From Pseudoduganella lutea (GTDB lineage: Bacteria; Pseudomonadota; Gammaproteobacteria; Burkholderiales; Burkholderiaceae_D), in assembly GCF_004209755.1 (NCBI RefSeq), contig NZ_CP035913.1, positions 930,001 to 994,000 of the forward strand: a stretch of DNA of 64,000 bases, given 5' to 3'. A program made the translations under genes and the position numbers. Positions 1-8,898 of this stretch are shown here, piece after piece (within the stretch, counting starts at the first letter, position 1; each line of letters starts with the position of its first letter). Under the pieces are notes generated by a model. The model was not told the origin of the DNA. It saw only the letters and a list, made by a program, of their open reading frames with translations, and did no database searches.

Positions 1-2346
1 GCGGGCAATGCGTTCGCGCTCCTCGATGCGGGCCGCCGTTTTCTCGGCGGCGCGGCGTGCCACCGCGGCGATGCGCCACCGATACAGCGCGAACAGCAGC
101 GATGCGACGGCGATGGCGGCCAGGCCGCGGAACCACGTGGTTTGCCACACGGTGGGGGCAATATGGAAATCGAGGGTCGCACCCGCCTCGTTCCACACGC
201 CATCCTCGTTGGCCGCCGCGACCTGGAAGCGGTAATCGCCCGGCCCCAGGTTCGTGTAGCGCGCCGCGCGCTCGGACTGCGGCTCCTGCCATTCCTGGTC
301 GACACCGGAGAGGCGGTAGCGGAACCGCACCCGTTCCGGGATCGACAGCGCGGTGGCGGCGAAGCGGATCTCGACGCCTGTGGTGCCGGCCGCCAGCGTC
401 ATGCCCGGCGTGGCTATCGTGTCGCCATCGCGCGTGCGCAGCGACCGCACCAGCACCGTCGGCGCCCGGGTATTGCGCCGGATCGCGGCCGGATCGATCC
501 AGCCCACCTGCGACCCGGTTGCATAATAGACCTTGCCGTCCGCCGCCACGGCGAGCGAAGGCAGCGGGCGGATCTGCGCCACCTGGCCGCGCAGGCCGTC
601 CTCGTGGTTGAACACTTCCCAGGGAAGGCGGTGCGCCGGGTCGGCCCAGAAACCCGCCAGCGCCGTGGCCGCCACGCGGAACAAGCCATCCGGCCCGTGC
701 AGCCACAGGTCGCCGCGCCGGTCCAGGCCCATGCCCGAGATGCCGAGGAATGCGGGCATGTGCGCCGGCACCATCGGCTGCGCCTTTTCGCCGCGCAGCC
801 ACACGATGCCTCGGTCGCCGCCCACAAGCAGCCTGCCATCGATCTCGAGCAGGCTGAGGATGTTGCCGACGGACCCGGCAAGACCGGTGGCGACGAGGCG
901 CACGCCCGTGGCCGTGAGCTCGCCAAGCCGGCCATTCGTGAAGCCGAGCCACGTGCGCCCGGAGGCACCAGTGAGCATGCGGACCGGCGTGGCGTCGCCG
1001 CCCGGGAGATCACCGGGCAGCTTCGTCCACGTGCCGTTCGAGAACTGGAACAGGCCATGGCGCACGATGGCCACCCACAGTTTCCCGGTCTTGTCCGTCG
1101 TGATGCCCTGCACTTCGAAATCCTTGCCGATACGGGCAGGCAGCGGCCAGGCCGCCATGCCCGCCGGCGTCATGTGAAACAGGCCGGAAGGGCCGCCGAG
1201 CCATACGCTGCCGGCACTTTCGCGGTGCATGGCCGTGATGCCCGTCAGGCCGGGCAATCGCTTCCTGCCGGCCGCATGGATCTGCCAGACGCTGCCTTTG
1301 GCGCCGGTGGCCACGAGCATGCCGGTACCGAGGCCCTGCCCGGGCAGGAAGCCCAGCTCGGTGCCGGGGAACGGCACTTCGTGCAGGCGGCGCACGCGAT
1401 AGCGCTCGACGCCGTCGAGGGTGGTGACCCACAGGTTGTTCTCCCGGTCGACCAGCATGCGGTTGGCCATCCTCCCCGGCAGCCCTCCGCCTTCGAAGGT
1501 CTGGCCGGCATGCAGAACGCCATCGGCCCCATTGCGCAGCACCGTGGTGCCATGGTTGAGCCAGGCCCAGACGGTGGCATCCGGCCCCTCGAACAGCGTA
1601 TTCTCGCGGTTGTAGCCGACGGTATTGCGTATCGTCTCGGGCACGCCGCTGGACGAGAACCGCGTGAGCTGGCCATTGGCGGTATATACGGATGCCTGGC
1701 CGCGGACGATCGCCGGCCAGGAATTCTGCGGCAGTGCCGCTACATGGTGGAACCGGCCCGCTCCTTTCGGCATCGCATACAGGTTCGCATTCGCCACCGT
1801 CCACAGCGTGCCCCCGGCATCGAACTGCGTCCACATGATGAAGCTTGGCGAAGCCCCCAGCCCCGCCATCGCCGTCCACTTGCCGTGCCCGGCATCGAGT
1901 CGCGCCATGCCCGTGCTCGAACCCATGTACAGCGTGCCTGCGCCATCGACGGCCAGCGCGCCGACGGAACCGGCAGGCACGCCGTCGGCCGTGGTGTAGT
2001 GCCGGGCGCCGCTGCGCGTGAATGTGGAAACGCCGCCGAACTGGTAGCCCACGGCGATGCCGCCGCGGATGGCCACCACGTTGACGAGGTTATTCGATGG
2101 CAGGCGGTGGCCGTACACCGCCTCCTCGCGCGTGAAATGCGCACCGTCAAAACTGTAGAGGCCCGTCACGGTGGCGAACCACAGCACGCCGTCGGCGTCC
2201 TGCGCGATACCGTAGGCCGATTGGGGCGCGCCCTCGGCGCGCGTCCAGATGCGGCGCTCGAACGATGGCGCCGCCATGGCGAAACTTATTGTCGCCAGCT
2301 CCCACAACAACACCAGCCCGAGCAGGATGAAACGACGACCCGACAT
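1..2346 (-). CDS. Propeller-type sensor histidine kinase, 3' end outside the window
   Basis: The reading frame runs from an ATG at 2344-2346 off the left edge, giving 782 codons with no stop. Residues 1-24 form a hydrophobic export signal. Most of the chain resembles the repeated two-component-regulator propeller (several D-G-x-L-W-type blades), followed by a Y_Y_Y domain at about 672-724 and one membrane helix at about 732-754. The last visible residues, EERERIAR, are the usual lead-in to the phospho-accepting His of NarX/LytS-type HisKA_3 kinases, so kinase identity is inferred because the H-box itself is cut off. It would be a periplasmic sensor with a cytoplasmic kinase. It lies 74 bp after the peptide-importer genes on the same strand and could report on the same nutrient, but no regulator partner is visible. 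Confidence 0.85.
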   Translation of the reverse strand, partial: MSGRRFILLGLVLLWELATISFAMAAPSFERRIWTRAEGAPQSAYGIAQDADGVLWFATVTGLYSFDGAHFTREEAVYGHRLPSNNLVNVVAIRGGIAVGYQFGGVSTFTRSGARHYTTADGVPAGSVGALAVDGAGTLYMGSSTGMARLDAGHGKWTAMAGLGASPSFIMWTQFDAGGTLWTVANANLYAMPKGAGRFHHVAALPQNSWPAIVRGQASVYTANGQLTRFSSSGVPETIRNTVGYNRENTLFEGPDATVWAWLNHGTTVLRNGADGVLHAGQTFEGGGLPGRMANRMLVDRENNLWVTTLDGVERYRVRRLHEVPFPGTELGFLPGQGLGTGMLVATGAKGSVWQIHAAGRKRLPGLTGITAMHRESAGSVWLGGPSGLFHMTPAGMAAWPLPARIGKDFEVQGITTDKTGKLWVAIVRHGLFQFSNGTWTKLPGDLPGGDATPVRMLTGASGRTWLGFTNGRLGELTATGVRLVATGLAGSVGNILSLLEIDGRLLVGGDRGIVWLRGEKAQPMVPAHMPAFLGISGMGLDRRGDLWLHGPDGLFRVAATALAGFWADPAHRLPWEVFNHEDGLRGQVAQIRPLPSLAVAADGKVYYATGSQVGWIDPAAIRRNTRAPTVLVRSLRTRDGDTIATPGMTLAAGTTGVEIRFAATALSIPERVRFRYRLSGVDQEWQEPQSERAARYTNLGPGDYRFQVAAANEDGVWNEAGATLDFHIAPTVWQTTWFRGLAAIAVASLLFALYRWRIAAVARRAAEKTAARIEERERIAR

Positions 2347-2420
2347 GCTTTCCCTCCCAAATGCAGGGGCGAAGTGTAACCGCTGGGAGGTTTTAGCGTG
2401 AAATGGGTGGTCATCCGGCG

Positions 2421-3173
2421 CTAGGCCGCGCGGGAATAGCTGCGGGTGGCGTCGACCAGCGTGCGGGTGTAGGGATTCGTTACGCCGCCGTTGCCGAGCG
2501 CGCTGCTGGCCAGCGTATCCACGATGCGGCCCTGCTGCATCACGGCCAGGCGATCGCACAGGTGCACCACCACGCCCAGGTCGTGGGTGACGAGGATGTA
2601 GGTCAACCCGTCGCGCGCCCGCAGCTCGGCCAGCAGGTTGAGGATCTCGGCCTGCACCGACACATCCAGCGCGGATGTCGGCTCGTCCAGCAGCAGGATG
2701 CGCGGCTCGAGGATCAGGGCGCGCGCGATGGCCACGCGCTGCCGCTGGCCGCCCGACAGCTGGTGCGGGTAGCGGTGGCGGAACGATTCGTTCAGGCCCA
2801 CCTTCACCAGCATCTGCGAGACGCGCTCGTGCTGCCGGTCCATCCGGTGGATGACCAGGGGCTCCATCAGCGCCGCGTCGACGGTATGGCGCGGATGCAG
2901 CGAACCATAGGGGTCCTGGAACACCATCTGCATCAGGCGGCAGCGCTCGCGCGTGAGCTTGTGCCCCAGGGCCCGGCCTCCGATTGTCATTTCGCCATGC
3001 CAGTGGCTGTACAGGCCGGCCAGGCAACGCAGCACCGTGCTCTTGCCGGAGCCGGATTCGCCGACCAGCCCGAACGCCTCGCCCTCGCCCACCGAGAAGC
3101 CCACGTCATGCAGCACCTGCTGGTACTGGCTGCCTTCGCCGAACCCCAGTTGCAAGGCTTTTACGGTGATCAT
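2421..3173 (-). CDS. Peptide-type ABC transporter ATPase (DppF/OppF-like)
   Basis: This 250-residue cytoplasmic ATPase powers the importer encoded just upstream. Walker [10 protein letters not shown] is at 38-46, the signature LSGGQRQR at 139-146, Walker [13 protein letters not shown] at 159-170 and the switch His in VTHD at 197. The C-terminus has the YTRTLVDA segment usual in oligopeptide/nickel ATPases. Its ATG overlaps the stop of the preceding ATPase gene by four bases, implying translational coupling. It is the last gene of the apparent operon. The family assignment is firm; the solute is unknown. Confidence 0.93.
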   Translation of the reverse strand: MITVKALQLGFGEGSQYQQVLHDVGFSVGEGEAFGLVGESGSGKSTVLRCLAGLYSHWHGEMTIGGRALGHKLTRERCRLMQMVFQDPYGSLHPRHTVDAALMEPLVIHRMDRQHERVSQMLVKVGLNESFRHRYPHQLSGGQRQRVAIARALILEPRILLLDEPTSALDVSVQAEILNLLAELRARDGLTYILVTHDLGVVVHLCDRLAVMQQGRIVDTLASSALGNGGVTNPYTRTLVDATRSYSRAA

Positions 3174-4024
3174 GCGTTGATTTCCTGTTGAGTGAGCCAG
3201 CTGGGGTCACGCTGCAGCACCGGCAGCACGGCGCGCCGATGGTCGATGTCCGGCAAGGCCGCCAGCAGGCTGCGTGTGTAGGGGTGCTGCGCGCGGTCCA
3301 GGTCCGCCGCCGCGATGGATTCGACCACGCGCCCCGCATACATCACGAGCACGCGGTCGCAGAAACTGCGCACCAGGTTCAGGTCGTGGCTGATGAAGAC
3401 CAGCCCCAGGCCCCGTTCATCGACGAGATCGTCCAGCACGGACAGCACCTGCGAGCGCACCGACACGTCCAGCGCGGACGTCGGCTCGTCCGCGATCACC
3501 ACCTGCGGGTTCGGGATCAGCATCATGGCGATCATGATGCGCTGCCCCATGCCGCCCGAGATCTCGTGCGGATAGCGGTCGTAGACGCGCTGCGGCTCGC
3601 GGATGCGCACCTTCTCCAGCATCGCGATCACCATGTCGCGCACCTGCGCGCGCGGCAGTTTGTGGTGGACGAGTACCGCTTCGGCGATCTGGTCGCCCAC
3701 GCGCATCACGGGATTGAGCGAATACTTCGGATCCTGCATGATCATCGACATGCGCTGCCCGCGGATGGCGCGCATCGCCTTCTCGTCGGCGCGCAGCAGG
3801 TCGGTGTCGCCGAAGCGCAGCACGCGGGCATCGATGCGGGCGCTGGCCGGATGCAGCTTGAGCAGCGCGCGGCCCACGGTCGACTTGCCCGATCCGGATT
3901 CGCCCACGATGGCCAGCTTTTCCCGGCCCAGCCTGAACGACACGCCGCGCACGGCATCCACCAGGCCATCGCGCGTGGCGAAGCGCACGCTCAGGTCTTC
4001 CACTTCGAGTTTGACGTCGGTCAT
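3170..4024 (-). CDS. Peptide-type ABC transporter ATPase (DppD/OppD-like)
   Basis: The second ATPase of the importer, 284 residues. Walker [10 protein letters not shown] is at 41-49, the signature is the DppD-style ISGGMGQR at 155-162, and Walker [13 protein letters not shown] is at 175-186. Two different ATPase subunits are normal for Dpp/Opp systems, where they form a heterodimer under the two permeases. It starts 12 bp after the stop of the second permease gene and overlaps the next ATPase gene by four bases. Confidence 0.93.
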   Translation of the reverse strand: MTDVKLEVEDLSVRFATRDGLVDAVRGVSFRLGREKLAIVGESGSGKSTVGRALLKLHPASARIDARVLRFGDTDLLRADEKAMRAIRGQRMSMIMQDPKYSLNPVMRVGDQIAEAVLVHHKLPRAQVRDMVIAMLEKVRIREPQRVYDRYPHEISGGMGQRIMIAMMLIPNPQVVIADEPTSALDVSVRSQVLSVLDDLVDERGLGLVFISHDLNLVRSFCDRVLVMYAGRVVESIAAADLDRAQHPYTRSLLAALPDIDHRRAVLPVLQRDPSWLTQQEINA

Positions 4025-4036
4025 TGGCGTTTCCTT

Positions 4037-4948
4037 TCAGCTCCGGGGATCGAACATGTCGCGCAGGCCATCGCCCAGCAGGTTGAAGGCGAGGCTGACC
4101 AGCATGACCGCCGCACCGGGCATGGCCACCAGCCACCAGCACTCCATCATGTAGCGGCGCCCGGCCGAGATCATGGCGCCCCACTCCGGCGATGGCGGTT
4201 GCGCCCCCAGCCCCAGGAAGCCGAGGCCGGCGGCGGTCAGGATGATGCTGGCCATGTTCATGGTCAGCCGCACCAGCACCGACGACAGGCACAGCGGCGC
4301 GATATGGCGCAGCAGGATGCGCAGCGACGAGGCGCCCTGCAGCTGCACGGCCGCCACGAAGTCTGCCTTGCGCAGCGAGCGTGTCTCCGCCCGCGCGAGG
4401 CGCGCGATCGGCGGCCACGCGGTAAGGGCGATGGCGATCACGGCATGCTCCAGGCCCGGCCCGAGCGCGGCCACGAAGGCCAGGGCCAGCACCAGGCTGG
4501 GGAAGGAAATGAAGATGTCCGTCACGCGCATGAACAATGTATCGACCCAGCCGCCGAAATAGCCGGAGATGGTGCCGATGGCCAGCCCGATCGGGCCGAC
4601 CACCAGCGTGACGAGGCCCACGATGTACAGCGTGGTGCGGGCGCCGTACACGAGGCGGCTGAAGCTGTCGCGCCCGTACTCGTCGGTGCCGAACCAGTGT
4701 GCAGCGCTCGGCGGTTGCAGCGCTTGCGACAGGTCCTGCAATAGCGGGTTGTGGGTGGCGACCCACGGCGCGGCGCAGGCCACGGCCAGCAGTAGCAGGA
4801 TCACCACGACCCCGGCCAGGGTCATGGGATTGTGCAGCAGGTGGCCCATGGCGCGGCGCAGGGCCTGGCGGCGGGCGGGCGTGGGGGCAGCCGACGGTGC
4901 GGAAGGCGGCATCGGGGCGGAAGATGGCATCAGGGCGGAAGTGGTCAT
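4037..4948 (-). CDS. Peptide-type ABC transporter permease (DppC/OppC-like)
   Basis: An inner-membrane permease of about 303 residues. The start is placed at the ATG at 4946-4948, which shares one base with the stop of the upstream permease gene (TGATG junction). The N-terminus is a Met/Ser/Pro/Ala-rich stretch of about 27 residues, followed by a first membrane helix and the extra N-terminal segment found in DppC proteins. The transmembrane domain includes the WFGTDEYGRD motif and the coupling-loop region GLGFLGLGAQPPSPEWG. Family membership is clear; the Met/Pro-rich leader is unusual and may be non-conserved. Confidence 0.92.
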   Translation of the reverse strand: MTTSALMPSSAPMPPSAPSAAPTPARRQALRRAMGHLLHNPMTLAGVVVILLLLAVACAAPWVATHNPLLQDLSQALQPPSAAHWFGTDEYGRDSFSRLVYGARTTLYIVGLVTLVVGPIGLAIGTISGYFGGWVDTLFMRVTDIFISFPSLVLALAFVAALGPGLEHAVIAIALTAWPPIARLARAETRSLRKADFVAAVQLQGASSLRILLRHIAPLCLSSVLVRLTMNMASIILTAAGLGFLGLGAQPPSPEWGAMISAGRRYMMECWWLVAMPGAAVMLVSLAFNLLGDGLRDMFDPRS

Positions 4949-6066
4949 CAGTGCATCCGTGGGTCGAAGACCTGGTACAGCAGGTCGGAAAGGAGATTGA
5001 GGCCGACGAAGATGATGCCGACCACCAGCACGCAGCCCATCACCGCGCTCATGTCGCCCAGCAGCATGCTGTTGGTCAGGTACTGGCCGAAGCCGGGCCA
5101 AGCGAACACGGTTTCGATGAGCACCGCGCCTTCGAGCAGCCCGCCATACGCGAGCGCGACGATGGTCAGCAATTGCACCCGGATATTGCGGAAGGCGTGG
5201 CCCCAGATGACGCGGGACTCGGGCAGGCCCTTGACGCGCGCCGTGAGGATATATTCCTGCGACAGCTGCGCCAGCATGAAGCTGCGCGTCATGCGGCTGA
5301 TGTAGGCCATCGAATGCAGGCCCAGGATCCCCGCCGGCAGCATGAGATGGCGCACGCTGTTGCCGAATGCGGGCCAGTTGCCCGCCAGCGAGCTGTCCAC
5401 CAGCATCAGGCCGGTAACCGGCGGCAGCAAGCCATCGAACGCGAGATCGATGCGCCCGGAACCGCCGGCCCAGCCCAGCCAGGCGTAGAAGACCAGCAGC
5501 CCCATCATGCCGAACCAGAACACGGGCGTGGAATAGCCGGTCAGGCTCAGCAGGCGCACCGCATTGTCCTGCCAGTGGCCGCGGTGGCTGGCCGCCAGCA
5601 CCCCCAGCGGCACGCCGGCCAGCGTGCCGATCAGGATGGCGAAGGTGGCCAGTTCCAGCGTGGCCGGGAACACGCGGGCGATATCGGCGCCGACGGGGTT
5701 CCCGGTCAGCAGCGAGACGCCCAGGTTACCGTGCGCCAGTTCGTTCAGGTAGCGGCCGAACTGCACCCATAGCGGCTGGTCGAGGCCCAGTTGCACCGCC
5801 ACCTGCTGGTAGGTCGAGGCATCGGCATCCGGACCCACGATCGACAGCACCGGGTCGATCGGCATCACGCGGCCGATGAAGAAGGTCAGCGCCAGCAGGC
5901 CGAACAGCGTGACCAGGGTGCTCAGCAGGCGTGCGCGCAGTGCGCCCGCGCGTGCCCATGCGTTTGCCAATGAGGTTGTCATGAAGTGAGCCGATAAGTG
6001 AGCCAATGAGTGAGCCAATGCGTGAGCCAAAGAGTGGGCCAAAGGGTGGGCCAATGAGCTGGACAT
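4948..6066 (-). CDS. Peptide-type ABC transporter permease (DppB/OppB-like)
   Basis: Inner-membrane permease with typical DppB features: an N-terminal helix, IGRVMPIDPVL near the first periplasmic loop, and the coupling region at the end of the transmembrane domain. Two starts are possible. The ATG at 6064-6066 lies 22 bp after the binding-protein gene and adds a leader of repeated Leu-Ala-His units encoded by a 12-bp tandem repeat. The ATG at 5980-5982 begins MTTSLANAW and gives a normal-length permease of about 344 residues. The later start looks more like the family; the earlier fits tight operon spacing. Confidence 0.88.
   Translation of the reverse strand: MSSSLAHPLAHSLAHALAHSLAHLSAHFMTTSLANAWARAGALRARLLSTLVTLFGLLALTFFIGRVMPIDPVLSIVGPDADASTYQQVAVQLGLDQPLWVQFGRYLNELAHGNLGVSLLTGNPVGADIARVFPATLELATFAILIGTLAGVPLGVLAASHRGHWQDNAVRLLSLTGYSTPVFWFGMMGLLVFYAWLGWAGGSGRIDLAFDGLLPPVTGLMLVDSSLAGNWPAFGNSVRHLMLPAGILGLHSMAYISRMTRSFMLAQLSQEYILTARVKGLPESRVIWGHAFRNIRVQLLTIVALAYGGLLEGAVLIETVFAWPGFGQYLTNSMLLGDMSAVMGCVLVVGIIFVGLNLLSDLLYQVFDPRMH
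5984..6055. repeat. Six 12-bp tandem repeats at a permease gene start
   Basis: Six consecutive degenerate 12-mers, for example AAGTGAGCCAAT and GAGTGAGCCAAT, occupy 5984-6055 without gaps. Read on the minus strand in the permease frame they encode repeated [Ser/Ala]-Leu-Ala-His units. They lie between the two plausible start codons, so copy-number change would alter either the N-terminal length or the leader of the message. Confidence 0.9.
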
Positions 6067-6088
6067 GGTGTCGCCTCCCGCGCCGCGC

Positions 6089-7714
6089 TCAGTCCTTGTG
6101 GACATCGCGCAGGTGGGTGGTGGCGGATGGATGGCCGACATAACCGTGCACGCGCCTGCTCAACACGACCGTTTCCTGCATCTGCGCGATGGGCTGGATG
6201 GCGCCCACTTCGCTGTCGTACAGGCGCTGCACCTCGCGGTACATGGCGTTCTGCCGCGCTTCGTCGGGTTCGCGCACGGCCTCTTCGATGAGCCGGTTGA
6301 TGGCCGGGCTGTGGAACCCGGTGCGCCAGCCCTGGAAATTGGTGAGCCTGGCGGCGTCGCTGTTGTCCGGGTTGTAGACGAGGGCCCGCAGGTTGGCATG
6401 CGGATGCGGCTCCACGCCGCCGCCGCCGCGGCCGACCACGATATCGAATTTGCGATCGCGCATGGCGCCATAGACCTGGTTGCCGGTGCCGGACAGGATC
6501 TCCGCGTCGATACCGGCCAGGGCCAGCGTGGCCTGCAGCGAGGTGGCGATATTGATCAGCGGCGGATCGGACAACACCCGGATCGTGGTGCGGAAGCCTT
6601 GCGGGTAACCCGCTTCGGCCAGCAGCTTGCGCGCACGCGGCACATCGAGCCGGTAGCCAGGATCGGGCAATGCCGCCGCCAGCCCGATCATCACCGGCCG
6701 CTGGTGGGCCACGCCGTAGTTCGGCATGATGGCCTTGTTGATGCCGTCGTAGTCGATCAGGCTGCGCAGTGCCAGGCGCACGCGGCGGTCCGCGAAGCGC
6801 GGGTTCTTCATGCTGAGCGCCACGTAGTACGAGGTACCGCGCAGCACCGGCTGCACGACCACGCTGGCATCGTGCTTGAGCGCCTCGATATCCGGGCCGG
6901 CCATGCCGGCCGCCAGGTCGACATCGCCGCGCGTGATCATGAAGCGCAGCGACAGCGATTCCGGGATGTGGCGCATCACCACCCGACGCAGTTTCGCCGG
7001 CCCGCGCCAGTAGCCATTGAAGCGATCCATCAGCATGGCATCCTTGGCGCGCCATTCGGTCAGCGCGAACGGGCCGGAGCCTGCCGCGTGGGTCAGCAGC
7101 CAGGCGGCACCGAGGTCGCCATTGCGCTCGTGCGCGAGTACCGCCTGGCGGTCCAGGATGGCCGCGCTGACCGACGTGGCCAGCGTGTACAGCACCATTT
7201 TCGGATCGGTCGGTTCGGGAAAGTCGATGCGCAGCGTGCGGGCGTCGAGCGCCCGGATCAGGCGCGGCGCGTTGGCGGCGCTGAAGCCGTAGCTCTTCCA
7301 TGGCGAAGCCATGGCGAGATTGAGCTTGAGCACCCGCTGCAGCGACCACGCCGCATCGTCCGCGGTGAGAAGGCGCCCGGACTGGAAGCGCACGCCCTCG
7401 CGCAGGGTCAGGGTCAGGCTGCGGCGATCGTCGGCGAACACCCAGTGCCCGGCCAGTGCCGGCCGCACGCGGGCCAGGTCGTGCGGATCGAGTTCGACCA
7501 GGTAGTCGTACAGGTTGGCCACCACGCCCAGCACGTCGTTGCCGGTGGCGCCGGCCGGATCGAGCGAGAGCAGGTTGTTCATGTTCATGCCGATCACCAG
7601 CTGGTCGCGCGGGGTGGCGGCCTGCGCCGGCGCCGCCAGCACCAGCGCGGCCAGGCAAGCCAGCGCGGCGAGCAGCCCGTTGCCGCGCGTGAGTAAGGTT
7701 CGTGCAAGGCTCAT
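6089..7714 (-). CDS. Peptide-type ABC transporter periplasmic binding protein
   Basis: A 541-residue SBP_bac_5 (DppA/OppA-like) protein that would capture the solute in the periplasm for the importer downstream. A Sec signal peptide covers residues 1-32 with probable cleavage at AQA|AT. No lipobox Cys is seen, so it should be soluble. Family landmarks are LYDYLVELDP near the start, the LTLREGVRFQSG segment, and NPRFADRRVRLAL. It follows the enolase-superfamily gene after 9 bp. The family takes peptides but also opines, sugars and other small molecules, so the substrate cannot be read from the sequence. Confidence 0.92.
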   Translation of the reverse strand: MSLARTLLTRGNGLLAALACLAALVLAAPAQAATPRDQLVIGMNMNNLLSLDPAGATGNDVLGVVANLYDYLVELDPHDLARVRPALAGHWVFADDRRSLTLTLREGVRFQSGRLLTADDAAWSLQRVLKLNLAMASPWKSYGFSAANAPRLIRALDARTLRIDFPEPTDPKMVLYTLATSVSAAILDRQAVLAHERNGDLGAAWLLTHAAGSGPFALTEWRAKDAMLMDRFNGYWRGPAKLRRVVMRHIPESLSLRFMITRGDVDLAAGMAGPDIEALKHDASVVVQPVLRGTSYYVALSMKNPRFADRRVRLALRSLIDYDGINKAIMPNYGVAHQRPVMIGLAAALPDPGYRLDVPRARKLLAEAGYPQGFRTTIRVLSDPPLINIATSLQATLALAGIDAEILSGTGNQVYGAMRDRKFDIVVGRGGGGVEPHPHANLRALVYNPDNSDAARLTNFQGWRTGFHSPAINRLIEEAVREPDEARQNAMYREVQRLYDSEVGAIQPIAQMQETVVLSRRVHGYVGHPSATTHLRDVHKD

Positions 7715-7723
7715 GCGCGCATC

Positions 7724-8878
7724 CTAGTAGGATTTCACGGTATTGGCGGCAATGTACTCGAAGTCGATGTCTTCGCCCAGGCCCGGCGCCTGCGACAGGT
7801 GCACGAAGCCGTCGGCATCCATCGGGTCCGGCAGGCACCGCAGGTAGGCCGGCGGCACATCATAGTCGAGGAAGGGATGCAGCAGGCCGCGCTCGTACCA
7901 GCGGCAGTTCTTGATCGCCGCCACCACCGTAAGATTCGCCGCGCCGTTGCCGTGCACTTCGCAGTCCATGCCGAAGGCGTCGGCCAGCGCGGCCACCTTC
8001 ATGGTGGGCGTGATGCCCCCCACGCCGGGCACGCCGGCGCGCAGGATGTCGCATGCCCCAGCCTGCACCCAGTCGGCGCGGCTGTGATGCTTGCCCGAGA
8101 TCGTTTCCGGGCCGACGATCGGGATGTCGAGCTGGTTCGCGAGCCAGGCGTAGGATGCGATGCTTTGCTCGTTCATCATCTCCTCGAACCACGCGTAGTC
8201 GAGCTTCTCGAGGGCGCGGCCGATGGCGAGCGCCTCGCTGCGGCTATACCAGTGATAGCCGTCCAGCATCAGCGCGATATCCGGGCCGACCGCCTCCCTC
8301 ACCGCGGCGCACGCCTTGATATCCATGGCCGGACTGGGCGCGAACGATACCGGCGGCATCCACGTGTGCACCTTGATGGCCTTGTAGCCGCGCGCGACCA
8401 GTTTTTCGGCAAAGGCGGCATATTCGTCGGGCGTGGACAGGCCGCCCTGCAGTTCGTCGCCGCACATCGTGCTGCCATATGCCGGCACCTTGTCGCGGAA
8501 GCCGCCGAGCAGCTTGTAGACCGGCACGCCCAGCGCGCGGCCTGCCAGGTCCCACAGCGCCTGTTCGACCACGGCCAGCGCGCGGTCGGTCAGCTGCCCC
8601 GCGCTGCCGCGCTGCCAGTGCACCAGGTCCTGCCACAGGCGTTCGCGATCGAACGGGTCCTGCCCGACCAGCACCTTGCGCACGAAGGCTTCCAGCACAT
8701 GGGGCCGCGCGACTTCGACCGGACCGAATGCATGACCGCTGACGCCATTGTCGGCGGTGATCGTCAGCATGGCCATGGGGACGTTCTTTTCGGGGCCGGG
8801 ATGCGAGTGGCCGGCGGCGTCGACACTGCGCTTGCTCGGATAGTGGAAAACGGTGCCTTGTACACGTTCGATTTTCAT
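7724..8878 (-). CDS. Mandelate-racemase-like enolase superfamily enzyme
   Basis: A 384-residue cytoplasmic enzyme starting at the ATG at 8876-8878. Visible landmarks are Lys166 and Lys169-Val-His171 on the second-strand position, metal ligands Asp206 (MLDGYHW), Glu232 or Glu233 (WFEEMMNE) and Glu258 (GPETISGK), and an Asp277/His309 pair (ACDILRAG and CEVHGNG). The His-Asp dyad points to the mandelate racemase subgroup, whose members abstract a proton alpha to a carboxylate, mostly as acid-sugar dehydratases. Within a gene set carrying a peptide-type importer and an outer-membrane receptor, it probably performs the first catabolic step on the imported acid. Dipeptide epimerase is a less likely alternative because those lack this dyad. 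Confidence 0.88.
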   Translation of the reverse strand: MKIERVQGTVFHYPSKRSVDAAGHSHPGPEKNVPMAMLTITADNGVSGHAFGPVEVARPHVLEAFVRKVLVGQDPFDRERLWQDLVHWQRGSAGQLTDRALAVVEQALWDLAGRALGVPVYKLLGGFRDKVPAYGSTMCGDELQGGLSTPDEYAAFAEKLVARGYKAIKVHTWMPPVSFAPSPAMDIKACAAVREAVGPDIALMLDGYHWYSRSEALAIGRALEKLDYAWFEEMMNEQSIASYAWLANQLDIPIVGPETISGKHHSRADWVQAGACDILRAGVPGVGGITPTMKVAALADAFGMDCEVHGNGAANLTVVAAIKNCRWYERGLLHPFLDYDVPPAYLRCLPDPMDADGFVHLSQAPGLGEDIDFEYIAANTVKSY

Positions 8879-8898
8879 GGACTGCCTTTCTTGAACTT

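Noticed and set aside
142..2379. A long plus-strand open frame opposite the sensor kinase
   Set aside because: The minus strand shows propeller blades, a Y_Y_Y domain and the lead-in to a kinase H-box; the plus frame is its shadow.
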